DNA of 64,000 nucleotides from Myripristis murdjan. Lineage: Eukaryota > Chordata > Actinopteri > Holocentriformes > Holocentridae. The position numbers and the translations under genes were made by a program. A model generated the notes under the pieces. It saw nothing but the letters and a program-made list of their open reading frames with translations, did no database searches and had not been told where the DNA came from. Each line of letters starts with the position of its first letter. The stretch's first letter is position 1. The stretch is from assembly GCF_902150065.1 (NCBI RefSeq), contig NC_043983.1, positions 18,241,321 to 18,305,320 of the forward strand, given 5' to 3'. Positions 40,641 to 53,819 of this stretch are shown piece by piece.

Positions 40641-43564
40641 TAACTATTCTGATTTACTGTTTAACATGTGAATCCTGCAGATCAGACCTGGGTAAACTGC
40701 GTGGAGGTGGGTTCACCATCCCTGTGGTGAAATTAGACACGTTTTATTTGAGGTGTTTTTAAAATGACTTGGTGACAGTAATATCTACAAGTGAGATAGG
40801 TTGGATATTATTTATCAATAAATCATCAGATTACTTAGCTTTCAAAATATGGTTTGCCAAAAAAGTATTCTCTTACCCCAAATGAGGGGAGAGGTGAGTG
40901 TGGAGAGAGGATATGTTGAGCCATATGGGTGTAAAGTATGTCAATGATTTATATTTAAGCAAAGCAAAATATTTACAGCTAAATGGAATGTTCACAGCAG
41001 GACATGTTCAACACCTGTAAAATTTTAAATACTAAAAGTTTTAATTTAAGTGTACTACCTAAAAAATATTTTTTGAAAAAGTAAAATATTGAAAAGAGAA
41101 AAGGAGAACAGAGATAATTAACTTTCCTTTACTTGGAATCCTATCCTTTCTTCCTTTGGCAATGAAAAGGTGACTATAATAAACCTTAAAAAATCTTACA
41201 CAGTATTTATCTGGGAAAAAAGTAACACACACACACTCACACACATTTTGCATGTTTTTAACAAAAACATGCAAAATGTCTCATACTGAGCTAAAATTGA
41301 AGCAGTTTTTTAACTAGTCTGTTCCTGTTCAGACACAGCAGTCAGAAATCATGTTTTAACTTAAATGTGCTTATTATTTCAAGTGCCTTCATCCATCACA
41401 GTCTGAGGAAAATTAAGGGCTCCTTCAAATTATGTGGTTATGACTAATTCTGTTTATGATTTCTCAGAAACCAGGGTGGCTCAAGTTTCCCACCGGGACA
41501 AATCTGCCCACTCTCCCCTGCAAGCAGCTGATGTTTTTATTGGGACATGACAATTGCTGTCAGTCACAGTTTTAGTTCCAGTGGAGACTGTGGCACTAAA
41601 ACCTTTTACTGTTCAAATGTTTTGGTCCTAGGTTTGGACGTTTGAACTGCACCTGAGCTCTGAGTGCTTTTTTTTTTTTTTTTTTTTTTTTTTTCAAATG
41701 AAAAGCCATCCTCACTTTAAGCTTGATTCAATGTCTCTGTCAATAGTGTGCAACAGGCCACAGGATACAGTGTGTTCCAAAGTGATTGTAAAGGCCTGCC
41801 AATGCGTAGTATAGTTTTGTAGTTGATTAAGTTAAACTTTGTTTCAGTGGTTTATAGAATTATCATTATCATTATCATTATTTTGGTTGTGAGGAAGACA
41901 GTTTAATGTTTTAATGCTAATTAAAGCGTGTGTGTGTTGGTCTGATCAAGGATACAAATTACAGTGTCAGCACACCATAGTTTCCTCTTAAAGAATGGAA
42001 GAGTGAAGTGCATTCCCTCCATTGAACTTAATGTTGACTCTATAATAAACTTTATTTCATCTGTAGTACAAACTTCCGACAAATGAATTGCCAGTTTGAC
42101 TGGACACAAACCCAACAAGATCCCATTAGATTATTAGGAATTTGCCATTTAGTAATTTTCATTACTTTAATAATATAAATATATAAGCAGTATGAGTCAC
42201 CTGAAGTAACAGTTTCAAATAGTCTATTGATAAATATGTTATGCACAGAAAAACTATTTGTCATGACTAGAAATGAATTTATATATTTCACAATCAAATC
42301 TTTACAAATAACATTTATACAGTATGAATCTTATTTACAGGCAGCCAGATTCTATTATATATATTTAGCACAAGCTGTAAACTCTGTATCTTCTTATTTG
42401 GCAGAGCTGGAGAGCTAGTGTAGAGGTGACAGTGGATTAGAAGTCACATGCAAAATAAATGCATGGAAACAAAATGGCAGCGGTAAGGCAGGATGATGAA
42501 GGAGGTGCAAGATGAGGTACCAGTTGGAGATGGACCGTGCTCACTTTTTCAAGATTTCATCGCTGCACCCCCGCTGTGGATAGGGGGGCTTAAAAACTTT
42601 TTTCAGACTCAAGATAGTGGAGCCTGCCAGTGGCAACAGTAAACATTGCTAGGGACTGTGCAGAGCTAACCTACTAGAGCCTCCTAGTGGTGACATCAAG
42701 CATTGCTGGGCAGAGGGTCCAGCGGGCACAGCCCTGGCTGTTCTAGTATTTAATCAGTGAGAATGTGTCTATAGCAGTGGTTTTCATACTGTGAATAGGG
42801 ATGCCACCAGGGGTGTCATGAGATAATTATTTTTTCATATGTAACTCTTTTTGTCTCGTGAAATACTGAGTAGTTTTCCTCTGATAATTAATTAAATGAA
42901 ACAGACTGAACAGGTGGTCATTCTTTAGGTGGACTGTTCACCTGTCTGCACATGCAGTCGGTGACAGGGGGGTCACCTGGAGGCATTAGTTTGTTTAAAG
43001 GGGTCATGAGCCAAAAAGATTGAGAACCACTGGTATACAGTATAAAAAAATATTAATTTGAGTATAATACATGTGAAAACTCACTTTAGATTAGCAAATA
43101 CCCATTCATTAATAAAATAAGTATCATCCTTTCTATCCATGTCCGTATCAAATCCTTCTATGCCATTCAGCTCTGTCATCACCATAGATTTAGTCTTTAA
43201 ATCACAAAACAAACACTGGTCACACTTAATGTGGATCGTCCACCTACTGAGTTTCAAGTGATACAACATTGTGAAAAATAGTCCACAGCTATTCAGCATC
43301 TGCGTTTGGGTGAGGCCAAGGTCAAGGAGGCGGAGCAAATAGCCAAGTGACACTTTGTTGAAGACTGGACTCCCCCTGGAGAAAAGGTCCATGAAAGTCT
43401 CCTCCTAAATGCGGTTTTGTGTAAACTGCATGACTGTGCAATCCAGAGAGAAATAAATAACATCACATGCTTCTGCATGATCTTCTATTGTCATATGTTG
43501 GCCAAGCAGTGCAGGGAGGCGTCATGCAGAGGGATGTGTGGCAGGCGGGGGTGAGGGTTGATCA
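40641..43564. other. Intergenic between tmem45a promoter and lnp1 3' end
   Basis: No gene supported. It contains a T run at about 41670-41694, an hAT MITE at 42775-43032, and AT-rich sequence. The 3' UTR of lnp1 should occupy the right end. Confidence 0.45.
42775..43032. mobile_element. hAT-type MITE
   Basis: Ends CAGTGGTTTTCATAC and the inverse GATTGAGAACCACTG. The flanks GTCTATAG and GTATACAG agree at 6 of 8 positions, an aged hAT target duplication. 258 bp, no coding capacity. Confidence 0.7.
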
Positions 43565-46076
43565 TCATGGAACTGAGGTGCGGGACGAGGACCAGTACAG
43601 GGGCTTCGGCATGCACACATGGACACGGCATATGGGACACGTCTGTTTCTTCCACAGCCGCTGCTCCACACACTGAAACACATTTTTAGAGGAAATTATT
43701 ACATATAACGACATGTAGCACAGCTCCTGCAGTGGTAGAGTACTGTAACCCCAAAGCATGTTAGGTTGAAAGGCATTTTCATGAATGTTTAATTGTGCAG
43801 GCCTGGAGGAGAATGAATATCCAACATATTTCCTTTGTCCTTACGCTCCTATATTTCACCTTTAAGCAGAACAGAAAGGTCAAAATAGACAGCTTGGGAA
43901 TATCAGATCAAAACACAGGGTTTATAATTTGTTCTCTAAGTATTGATTTTCTTTTTTGATGATAGTAGCTAATTCCCAGTATGTTGAGCCACAATAAGCA
44001 TACACACAACAGTAAGGCAAGATGCCTTACTGTATTTTAAACTTGTTGTATTGTTGAAGGGTCGAATTATAATTGGTCATGGCATCCATAACAGTCAAAA
44101 CCCAAAATTGATAGAATCCCTTGATTACTTATTCTCTTGTTTATTCATGGTTTTAGTGCCAAACATACACACAAAAACAGAAAATTCGGGTCTTCATTAT
44201 CAGTTTACAAGTAATAAAAACAATTAAAATAAGTCTTCTAAGCTGAAAGTATGTGACTAGAAAAACAGATTGCATGCAAGCATCTTCTCTATGTGTCAAA
44301 TGCTGTGCTCTGTGCAACAAAACTGCATGTATTTTGAACTTTGTTGCAGTTTATTCAAACCATTGAGCTTTGTGGTAACTTGAAAATACTCCACTTGTGT
44401 GATATACAGAATGGCATGCTCTATATGGTTGTCTACATCACAGTATAGTATAATGCTTATGAAACTTGGATATTTCTACATAATGTGTATGAATATGGTC
44501 AGGTTATCATACAGAGGCACATGTTCCCTGCCGGTCTTACAGTAGCACAAGGTGGAAGATGGCAGTAGGTAAATGCAAGCTAATTCAATCAGGATACTTT
44601 AATTACTATTATGTTCTTACAAAAACTCACATGTATTGAATATTCCACAAACCAAAATAATCCAAAGCTATTTAGAAAGTTTATTATAGGCAAGTAGAAA
44701 TTATGGCGAGAGACAAAGAGTAGAATGAATAAGTGGCAAGTTGATTTTGATCAAAGACACCAGCTCAGACGAAGAGAGGGCCCACAGCAGAGTTTTGCAG
44801 GAAGGGCTCCGCCACAGTTCAGGCCCTGAAGTGGCAACGCTTTAAATGGCACCCGATCCTGATGTTTGGTCCATGACTCAAACCTCCCACCTGCTGCTTC
44901 CAAACACACATCAGTGGTGCGAGTATCAGATCCTTCCCCGGCATATCAGCGATGTTTCCGCAGGGAAAGCTGGCGCCGGGGGACATGGTGCTCCTGCTCC
45001 CTGAAGAAGGGCTCATCTGCTGACTTCCTCCTTTCATCTGAGGCTCTCCTCGCTTCACAAGCAGCTGTTTCACTGCCACTGCGGGGCCGGCCCTGCTCTA
45101 ACCTCCGTGCCGCCTAGCACACCCACCAACCAGAGACATCATGTAAGTGTCAAGTCCTCAACACCGTGGAAGAGCTAGCAGAGGGCTGCATGCTTCAATG
45201 AGGGACTGTTCAGGTGTATGTGGATGTTTGCATACCAGCTTACATCATGCAGCTTCAGGAATGCTGTGCCAGTAATGACAGCCATGCACCATGGATCTGA
45301 TATCTAGCATGCTGCACACACTGAGCACAATAAGGAGAGATTCTTCTGCAAGGGGTGGGGACAGAGCAGTGCATGCACAAATGTGGAGCACACATGCAAA
45401 GATCCAAATATGAAAAGATGTTTTACCTCTTTGTGAAAGCGGTGTGTACAGTGCAGCTCTTGAACTCCCCCTTTACTGTTTCGCATGTCTTCATGACAAA
45501 TGAGACACAAGCTGTCCGCATCATTCTGCAAAACAAATGAACACTGGTTAAATCTTACAGCTTGTAAAAGACAAACTGTAGTAATGCAAATAAAACAGAA
45601 AGACAGTATTGATTCATTTCATTATTCATGTTTCTTCTTGTTGCACTGTATTCCTAAAATGCAGCGAACTTTAAATCACCCAATATCTACAAAAGGCAAA
45701 TGGAATGTTAACTTTTGTTTATAATGTTGTTTTGATGCACATTTGACCAATGAAACCATCCATTCCACCTCACGCTCTCAGACAGAAGTTGCTGTGAATG
45801 AGTTATACCTGGTGCTTCTGTATTATTACTGCCAGTATCAGCTATTGCTATTATTCTCACAGTGCACACAGTACAGAGACATTTTTTTAATCAGTGGTAT
45901 TCACGATCAATATTATAGATATTACAGAGTGACTGCGTTCATCAGATGATGACGAAAAGTCTCTGCCATTACATACTGAGCAATGAGCATTTCAGAATTA
46001 GCCAAACCTCCACAGCAATAATGTCAGATGAGACTCAATTGTAAATGACACACTGTTCCAACAAAACCAAACACTG

Positions 46077-46107
<31 letters not shown>

Positions 46108-49100
46108 GTTTTATTTTCTATTAAAAACACATGACAGGGAAACTGTCCATTAAATGCAACATGTCTGGTACACGTCTGCTGTGTTATATGACAGATAAAG
46201 TCACTCAGACTGAATGCCTCAGGTTTTCAATCGTCTGGGATCAGTGGAACATGTGATGGAGTTCAAAACCGTCTGTGATCCCTGAGAGCCGATAAAGGCT
46301 ATGCAAATTTAAATACATTTCCCGAGAGTGTAGAATAGAGGTTGAAAATTAAAAAGACGAGTAAAAGCTCAGCACCTGATACACTTAAAAATTCTGGATG
46401 AGTGTGATTAGACGTAGTCTCCCAAAGTTGATCAGCCACAGTTAATGTATCACTTACAACAGGCAGGGATAAAACGGTCTTTTGTAAAAACTGGTTACAA
46501 TTGTATGAAGTCATATTAAGCCATAAGCTAGGAAAGACAGCTTTCCAATTTTAAGTGGATCCCACTGCACACTCAGAGAAACTGATGGTTCACAACAACA
46601 TGCAACCCCAGTGAAAATAACATGCACTGATCCAGAAGGATAAAACTGCCACAATTCATGCATTAAAAGTATTTTTAGCGCGGCAAAGCAAAGCTGCTAT
46701 GATTAAAGGTTACGTATAAGATTAATTAATTACATGAAGACACAGTAATCCCATTGTAAAAACGCTTCATTTGCAGCAGTGTATTTGCTGTTCAACACTA
46801 ATTGGCTTAGAGCAGTCCTGAGAGTAGTAGAACAGAAATGTTAAAGCCATGGTGCACACAATATCTGTAACCAAAACAGAGGAAGCTATTTTATTATGTT
46901 ATTGTTATGTTGTTATTATGTTATCAAGTTATTATTTGATTCTATGGATTTTTTTTTTTAATAAATGTATTATTTAGTTATTTTACATAAATTTGTACTC
47001 TCTGCATTTTGACTAGTGGTAAAAGCAGTACCAACATTTTTCAAAAGGTATAGCGCTTTATTATTCTCTTTTGTTGCAGGAATATTAAACAAATTTTAAA
47101 ATACAATTGAATACTACATTTCTCAGTCTATAATAAATGTTAAAGCCATAGCTGATATTGAAGTTGAAAAACAAATGAATACCAAACAAACTAACAGGCC
47201 AGGTTCTTGTGAACAAATGGTGTGAGGAAGAGGAGGAGACAACTGAAAGCTATTAGGGCAGTTCAATAAATGATTTTGTGTCATCTACAATGGTTTGATG
47301 AAACTGCATTTTTATGTGATGAAAAACCAATAACAGTGTTCCCGACATCACCAGGCAGAAGCCATGGATCAATTCAAAGTGAATTAAACAAACTCTCTCT
47401 TTGAAGTCAGCATAAAAAAACTCCCAAAGCATGCATTGCCTGTGACAGTGTTGTGTTTTCACAGTGTGCACCATACAGTAACAAGAGGATAACTCCTTAC
47501 CAGAGACATGGTCTTCTTGTCACTAAAACAAAGTCTCTTCTCAAATGACTCTGTGAGCTCTGGGATGGTGGTGATGCGGTTCTCCGGGATGGCAGCCTTG
47601 GAGCGGCTGTTGTCGTCAGAGGAGGCACGACGGGCTCTGCAGTGAGGCCTGACTTCCCCTTTCTCCTCTTTTGTTTTGATGTGGATGGGAGCCGGTGCCA
47701 TTGTAGCTGCATGGAGCCTTTTCAACTTCATGGCATTTAACTGTGACTGAGGACCACACAGAGGGGAAAATGAGTTCACTTACACAACGTTATCGCACAG
47801 CTTGCTTACACTGATTAAAATCTTCACTTCACTTTTCCTAAGAGAGAAAAGCACGGTGCTATATTCCTAATTCACCTTCATTTCTGCATTTCTGAAAACA
47901 TAAAGAGTTGCTATGCAGTATTTAAACCCCAGACACGCTACTCTGCAGAACTTTGTCTGGGAATGGGTTAATCACTGGTTATGTTCTTAAGTAACATGTC
48001 TGCAAAGCACAGAGCTAATTATAGGAGTAGAGCCTCTTGGCTCAAGCAAGTCACTTCACTGATTATTTACACAACAATAATCTGATTAATACATTTTTTG
48101 GAGTGTTGTATACAAAGCAGGACCAAAAATAAAGTCATTAAGCTGGTTTAAGATAAATATTCTGGCATAGTCTTGGTCTCTTTATCACTCATGGGTAAAC
48201 ATCAATGCTCTTATTGATTGCATTAACATTTCTTAGTTATTGTCTTTGTGCCAAAACACACTGTTCCCTGACTGCTCATCCAGGATGAGTGATACATGAG
48301 TACAGCTAATTCAGGATTGGGCCACCAAAAGTTTACTAGTGTTGTGAATTCCTGTCTTGATTTCTTCTACGAGAAAATAATTTCAATCAGTGCAGAGAAA
48401 CATGCAAAACAGATCACGTTAGAGTCATAACAGATGTGGATTGGAAGTTACAGCTACAATTAAATTAATGACAAAATTAAACAAAAACAGTCCTTCACCT
48501 AACAACTTTGAGGATTAGACAGAACAAAACCATGCAAGTAAATGCAACACCTACAATCACAAAAGCATCTGAAGTAAAACTGAATGATATGGTAAAACAA
48601 AACAAACAAACAAAAAAAAACATAATGCAATTAATTTTCAGATATTGCTACTGTGATATGATCCACAATTTTAGTGGGAATGATCATTTTTGCGCAGATC
48701 ACTGTGTGATGTCTATGGATATTCTCATTTATCCAGGTCATCGTTCTCTTTGGGTAAACTGAATTGTAGGCAACTGGACTTGTATTTGTCTTAGGAAGAC
48801 GTTTCGCCTCTTATCCAAGGGGCTTCATCAGTTCATCATCACTGTGTGATTTTTGCTGCAGTCTGCACCAAACAAACATGTATTCTTTCATCTGGAAAAT
48901 ACATTTTGTTACATCTCTGTAATAATATTTGTACAACCTTTATCAAAAAAAATGCAGCTCCTGAAATTTAGAAATTGCACTTGTCTGTATTGTGATTTCA
49001 ATATTTTGATCAGTTGCCCAGGTCTAATCAGAGGCTCTGGTTGTGCAAAGATTTAATTTGCTATTTCCTTCATTTTGACCACACCCTTTCCTATAGTTTT

Positions 49101-50350
49101 GTCTGAGAGTGAACACTGTATTGTTGACTAAAATGATGCACCACTGGGTACTGAGGAATTCTACTTTTATCGATGAAATTACACAAGAAATTTCATCTGG
49201 CACCACTTTGAAAAAGTTTACATGCATTCGTTGTGGCCTAAGGTCACACACTTTCCTCCAACCAGTCCGCCTTCATTCAAGCACCCATGTCAGCACCCAT
49301 TCACCCTCCTGAAATGTCTCAGTGAATCCGTGCCAGCATCCACCCCGCTGCTCTGTGGCTGAACCTGATCTCTGAACTCTGTGAATGAGGAGGGAGGCGA
49401 GTGACGAGAGGAGAATTCCCTTGCGGGTATTTGTAATGGATTAGAAAACTCCAATAAATTTAGCTACACCATACATAAAACCATGTCTATATTCAGTTTG
49501 CCATAAAGAACTGGATATTCTTGTTAAGTCACTTGCATGTTGGTTGACCATAGTGTTTTTACCAAATCGAACCAGATGACCAATCATTGGAAACATCTTG
49601 TTGTGGCTGAGCGGACCGAAGTTCAATGTCCCAGTTACACGGCTATGTAAACAAGTCATTTTAAACAAGATTTATGTCTGTATGTGTGTTTGTGTGTGAG
49701 TGTATGTGTAAATGTATATGTGTATATCTATGTCTATGTGTGGAGAGTCATGTAAATGTGCATCAGCAGACAGTATGGATGCAAAATTGGTGTCTGATGC
49801 AAAATGTGTAGTTAAAATGTCAGGATTATTAAAGAGCCCAGCATAGTGTGCATAGTCCTCAAAATAAAATTTGTTTTACATGCCTGCATTTATTCTGGTC
49901 CAAACATATTCTTTGAATATACATACCCTAACGGAAAGATAATGGAAGCTTTTAAATGTGGTCAATTTAGGCATGTTTGGTAATTCATCATAAATTTCAG
50001 TTACATTAGCCAGTTGATAAGATCTATAGGATATGAACATACATTATGATACAGTCTTTAATGGAAAAACGTAATTACACAAAAAGGCTTTGTTTACCAT
50101 GTACTGCATTTGCACTGCAGTTCCAAAAATATATTGCACAATGTGATTCCAACACAGCACACGCATGCATCTGCTAAATGCTGAGGATACGTACCTCACA
50201 TGGGAGTGATGCTCTTCGGTCAACTTGTGTTTTTGCCGGCCTTCTGAAGCTGCGTTTTCTCTCTCTCGAATGTCCAGCTTCTGATCCGTGACCCCAGTAA
50301 CTACTCATCCATTTTGTGAAGTTACCATCATCATCTTCGTCATTGTCCAT
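43565..50350 (-). CDS. lnp1: LNP1 homologue carrying a C-terminal RING-H2 finger
   Basis: Leukemia NUP98 fusion partner 1 homologue; normal function unknown. Four coding exons, 50195-50350, 47501-47746, 45427-45525 and 43565-43672, give 202 residues (human 178). The N-terminus DDDGNFTKWMSSYWGHG matches human LNP1, and ESFEKRLCFSDKKTMSL matches its central motif. Exons 3-4 then encode a complete C3H2C3 RING: C141, C144, C160, H162, H165, C168, C179, C182, with the usual Trp before the last pair. An intron falls between H165 and C168. All introns are phase 0, so frame does not by itself prove the linkage; the clean donors and acceptors on one strand do support it. A RING predicts E3 ubiquitin ligase activity. 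It is divergent from tomm70a, as in human. The ATG at 50350 is preferred because the human protein starts at this point; an in-frame ATG lies at 50380. Confidence 0.83.
44946..45113 (-). other. Candidate alternative last exon of lnp1
   Basis: In the lnp1 intron that splits the RING, the minus strand has an acceptor-like GGGTGTGCTAG followed by 55 open codons in phase 0 and a TGA. The peptide is highly charged (RRLEQGRPRSGSE, EARRASDERRKSADEP). It could follow exon 2 or 3 and give a RING-less protein like human LNP1, whose tail is also Arg/Lys/Glu-rich. The region is more GC-rich than its surroundings. Unproven. Confidence 0.35.
46079..46107. repeat. (TTTC)n microsatellite
   Basis: Seven to eight TTTC units in an lnp1 intron. 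Confidence 0.9.
48710..48845 (-). repeat. Dispersed fish repeat, possibly Penelope-like end, with hammerhead-like core
   Basis: The segment with GGATATTCTCATTTATCCAG and GAAGACGTTTCGCCTC belongs to a repeat I know to be common in fish DNA. On minus it reads CTGATGA, then a 7-bp stem GCCCCTT/AAGAGGC (one mismatch) closed by GGAT, then GAAAC, the layout of a hammerhead ribozyme core. Family assignment is uncertain. Confidence 0.4.
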
Positions 50351-51112
50351 AACGATAGCAGGCAGGAGCCTGAGAGACATAATGGAGTTGGCAGAGGAGC
50401 AGGCTGGAGCACCAAGCTCAGGCTCCTGCTGAGTGGTGCTGAGGGTAAAGACAAAGCTGAACTGGCCTGGTCAGGCTCTGGCTGACAAGTACTTGGTCGA
50501 GTTGGTCGAGTACTACACAGCGTCGTCTCACAGGGCAAAGGTAACTTACTTGAAAAAGATCCCTCTGGTGCCTCAAACACTATTGGTACAGTTGTTATTC
50601 TTGGATGATCCAAAAATATATTTCAGAGTGCTTGTTCAAGTCTTTAAATAAGTGAATCCCCTGTAATCCATTTAACATTGCTGTTAGAAAGTAAAAATGG
50701 AAGGGACAGGAATACACAGGGAGGCGAGAGTCAGAGGAGGACAGCTAGTATTCTGGCAGGCGGTGGGGGTTGTGACTGCTGCTTTTAATCTTTCCATTAC
50801 AGTCATGGGCCTGGGGGTAGACGACTGAAACTCCAATTTCCCCATACTTTCCACTTGCTGAGTACATCAAACCTGTCAATAATTATGGAGTGCAGGCAAC
50901 TCTGTCTATCCCCGTGTGCTGTGAGCCCAGGGCTCGTGTCATACAGGACGGGGGGGTGCACCTTTTCATGGGGCAGGGAGTGCCACTGAAACATGACTGA
51001 TGTTTTGTTGTTGTTTTGTTTTGTTTTGTTTTTTGCTTTTGCCTGAAGTGAAAGATCTTCCCTTTTTTCATGTTGCCAAAAAACAGCAAGCACTGCTCCA
51101 GTATTTCGAAGT

Positions 51113-51155
<43 letters not shown>

Positions 51156-52535
51156 CATACTGGGATGGTACAGTTCTGATATATGAAAAGTGGAAATGAA
51201 CAGTGTACAAATTAACAAATTAAGTACAAATTAAGCAACTAGAAAAGTAACAGTTGCATGGATTTGCATTAAATTATCTGTAGGCAGATATAGGAACATA
51301 CTGGATTATGATGTATATTGCATGATGAGGTAGTGTGTGTCCCACCTGTTGTGGAATTAAAGGACAGTAAATCCAACTTATATTTAAACAGTCCATTCTA
51401 GACAGTAGCCCAGTTTACCTTTAAATGCATGTGCATCAAAATAATAAAATTGGAATCTCAAGAGTAGGAAATCTGACTCAGGAAAGAAAAAAACTGATCC
51501 ATGAGTGAAGCTATGTCTCCTCAGTCATTATATGTATTAAAGTACTACTTATGTTATATATACATCCATACGTCTATGGGAAAAAAATAGATATAAAATA
51601 TCAGTCTATTTTGAGAGCATCAGGCTGGAGTCAAAGTGGGTTACAGGCAGTCTGCAGAGGTCTGTACTAGGCTGTTCATTACAGGTCAGTAGGTTCTTCT
51701 AAGACTGGGATAAGAAAAACAAGCTTTACCGGCTATTTAGGGACAGTAAATCCAATTATCCCTGCTCACTATCGTATGTATTGCTGCCTCTATGCAAAAT
51801 TGTTTTAGTATTACAGCACAATTTACATTAAAAATCCAAATGGGAGTGACATATCAGCTGCACAGTAACAAGATGCTCTGTGGGACTAACAGGGTCAGTA
51901 GATGTTGCTTTTCAAACAACAAATGTAAACCCAGATAAAGACAAGGTGGCCAGGTTGAGGAGGAGCAAGCTTCACTGCTGAGGTTTCAGCCTGAACAAAG
52001 TGGGAACCTCCCTCACTCCATTACTGGATGGATCAAAATGTTACTAATCACCTCAGGGAGTCACGCCTGAAAGAGGTGGACTAATCTGGACAGGCTGTTA
52101 TGGCACACATTGCCTTGTCATGTAACCTCCGATCAGGACTGAGAACAGGATTATAGTAATCTTTGTTGACAAAAAACAAGTCAAAGTGATCTGCTACAGT
52201 TGCTGAGACAGTAACTGGAACAAACAAAATTTCAATCACAAGCTGTGACTTGGAATACAGTTTTCGTTTAATGTAAAGTTCACTGGATTTTGGAGGCCAA
52301 CAAGCACAAATGTCAGATTTCAAACCATAGTGGACGGCTGGAGACACTTGAATATGGAAGCTGGAGGCCAGGATCAAACTCAATTAACCTTTATTTCCCA
52401 GTATTGATCACTTTTGTCTTTCCTCTGGGTGTGTGGGTGGTTTTTACTCAAGGCCAATATCAATTTACTATGACTATCAATAATCACAGCAACAGTATAT
52501 CTTCATTATATTACCAATCATGCATAAAGAAATCA
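50351..52535. other. Left part of the lnp1-tomm70a spacer
   Basis: The lnp1 5' UTR should begin here (an acceptor-like TCTCTCAG lies near 50370 on minus). 50400-50570 is moderately GC-rich but shows no clear promoter motif. A T run of about 37 bases ends near 51149. No gene supported. Confidence 0.4.
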
Positions 52536-52776
52536 GGTACCACTTTACATTAAGATTACCCTTATAAAGCGTTTGTGATATGATTTATAATTTGGCTATT
52601 AATTAGGTTGTAAACACTTTATAAATCATAATCAAGTTCAGATCCTTGAAAATGTGTTAGAACTTGTTTATAATTGTTTATTAATGATTTATAAAGAGTT
52701 TACAACCTACTAAATAACCTAATTACAAACCATTCACAAATCCTTTATAAGGGTAGTCTTATTGTAAAGTGGTACC
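52536..52776. mobile_element. Foldback MITE, 241 bp
   Basis: Begins GGTACCACTTTACATTAAG and ends in the inverse CTTATTGTAAAGTGGTACC; inner arms continue (CCCTTATAAAG against CTTTATAAGGG, GTTGTAAAC against GTTTACAAC), so most of the element folds on itself. AGAAAT occurs beside both ends. Confidence 0.8.
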
Positions 52777-52822
52777 AGAAATTGGATTAAATAATCGTAG
52801 CCATTAATGGGTAATACCAGAT

Positions 52823-53370
52823 TAGGGCTGGGCAATAGCTATACCGATAGGGTATCGATATAGTGATCAGACTAGGCATCACCTAGGAGTTTGAACATTG
52901 CTATATTGTGAAACGGCATTACAGCAAAGGGAAGGAGTTTTTGGAGCTTATAAGGCTGTGCTAGTTGTTCTGTTATTTGCCTCTGCCTGCTTGGTCATCA
53001 TAAACATATTGATAATAATAATAATCATACTAACACAAAAACTTGTATAAATGTCTTGTTGTTATAATCATAATAGTACAGTCAACCTTATAGTATCTTA
53101 TAATATCTGTATTGAGGTATTCGGCCAGATATCATATTATATTTCTCTGTGCCTGTTCTCCCTCCACTCTATATGCCAGTGTCAGAGTGTCAGTGGTGAA
53201 AGTGAAAGTGCCCAGATTATGAAAATTATGGTTGTTAATTGCACACCTGCACATGAATGACACACTGCATGCATCTGGTAAAATTTCCTGTATGTTTTCA
53301 TATCACAATGTATATAGCAGAAAAAGGATATCGCAATGGCAGTTTTTTTTCCAATATTGTGCAGCCCTAG
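52823..53370. mobile_element. Probable non-autonomous DNA transposon
   Basis: TAGGGCTGGGCAATAG at left and CAATATTGTGCAGCCCTA at right are imperfect inverted ends of the GGCTG-CAATA type. No convincing target duplication and no transposase were found. About 548 bp. Confidence 0.45.
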
Positions 53371-53819
53371 TCTGCATGATGACTAATTTAAACTTTTATT
53401 TATGGATAAAACAAAAAAAAATTGGATACACAATGAGTCAATCTGAGAATCAAACCATTTAGACCTGAAACAAAAAGAGAACGAGCCGTGACTTAACTGA
53501 TATCCTGGTTGAATGATTTGCATGAAGACAAGCTCACACAACAAACACAATACAGAGTTATTGTGTTACATCACGTGTTAACATTTGGCAGCGAAATTGA
53601 TTTTATGGCTTTTAAAATCAAGCTGCCATGTTTTTGTAGGATTGATCATTTGCAGCCTGAAACGTGTCTCGTGTGTATGCATGGAGAACATGGACTACTG
53701 TTTGGGGTAGGTGTAGATGACATATTTTATTATTAACTTGATGCAGCAGCTCTAGTGGAACACAATTAAATAGTTTAATACTTAAGTAGATCACAGAGCT
53801 ATTTCAAATGCACAAGCTC

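Noticed and set aside
40343-40762. Frames on both strands at 40.3-40.8 kb as a small gene
   Set aside because: CpG-rich DNA gives chance frames; no homology recognised and a promoter reading is simpler.
44819-45117. 83- and 86-codon frames on both strands
   Set aside because: The third frame (44946-45113, minus) has the better acceptor, phase and composition, so only that one was kept as a candidate.
50288-50651. Frames overlapping the first lnp1 exon on both strands
   Set aside because: They lie opposite or out of frame to the recognised LNP1 N-terminus and match nothing I know.
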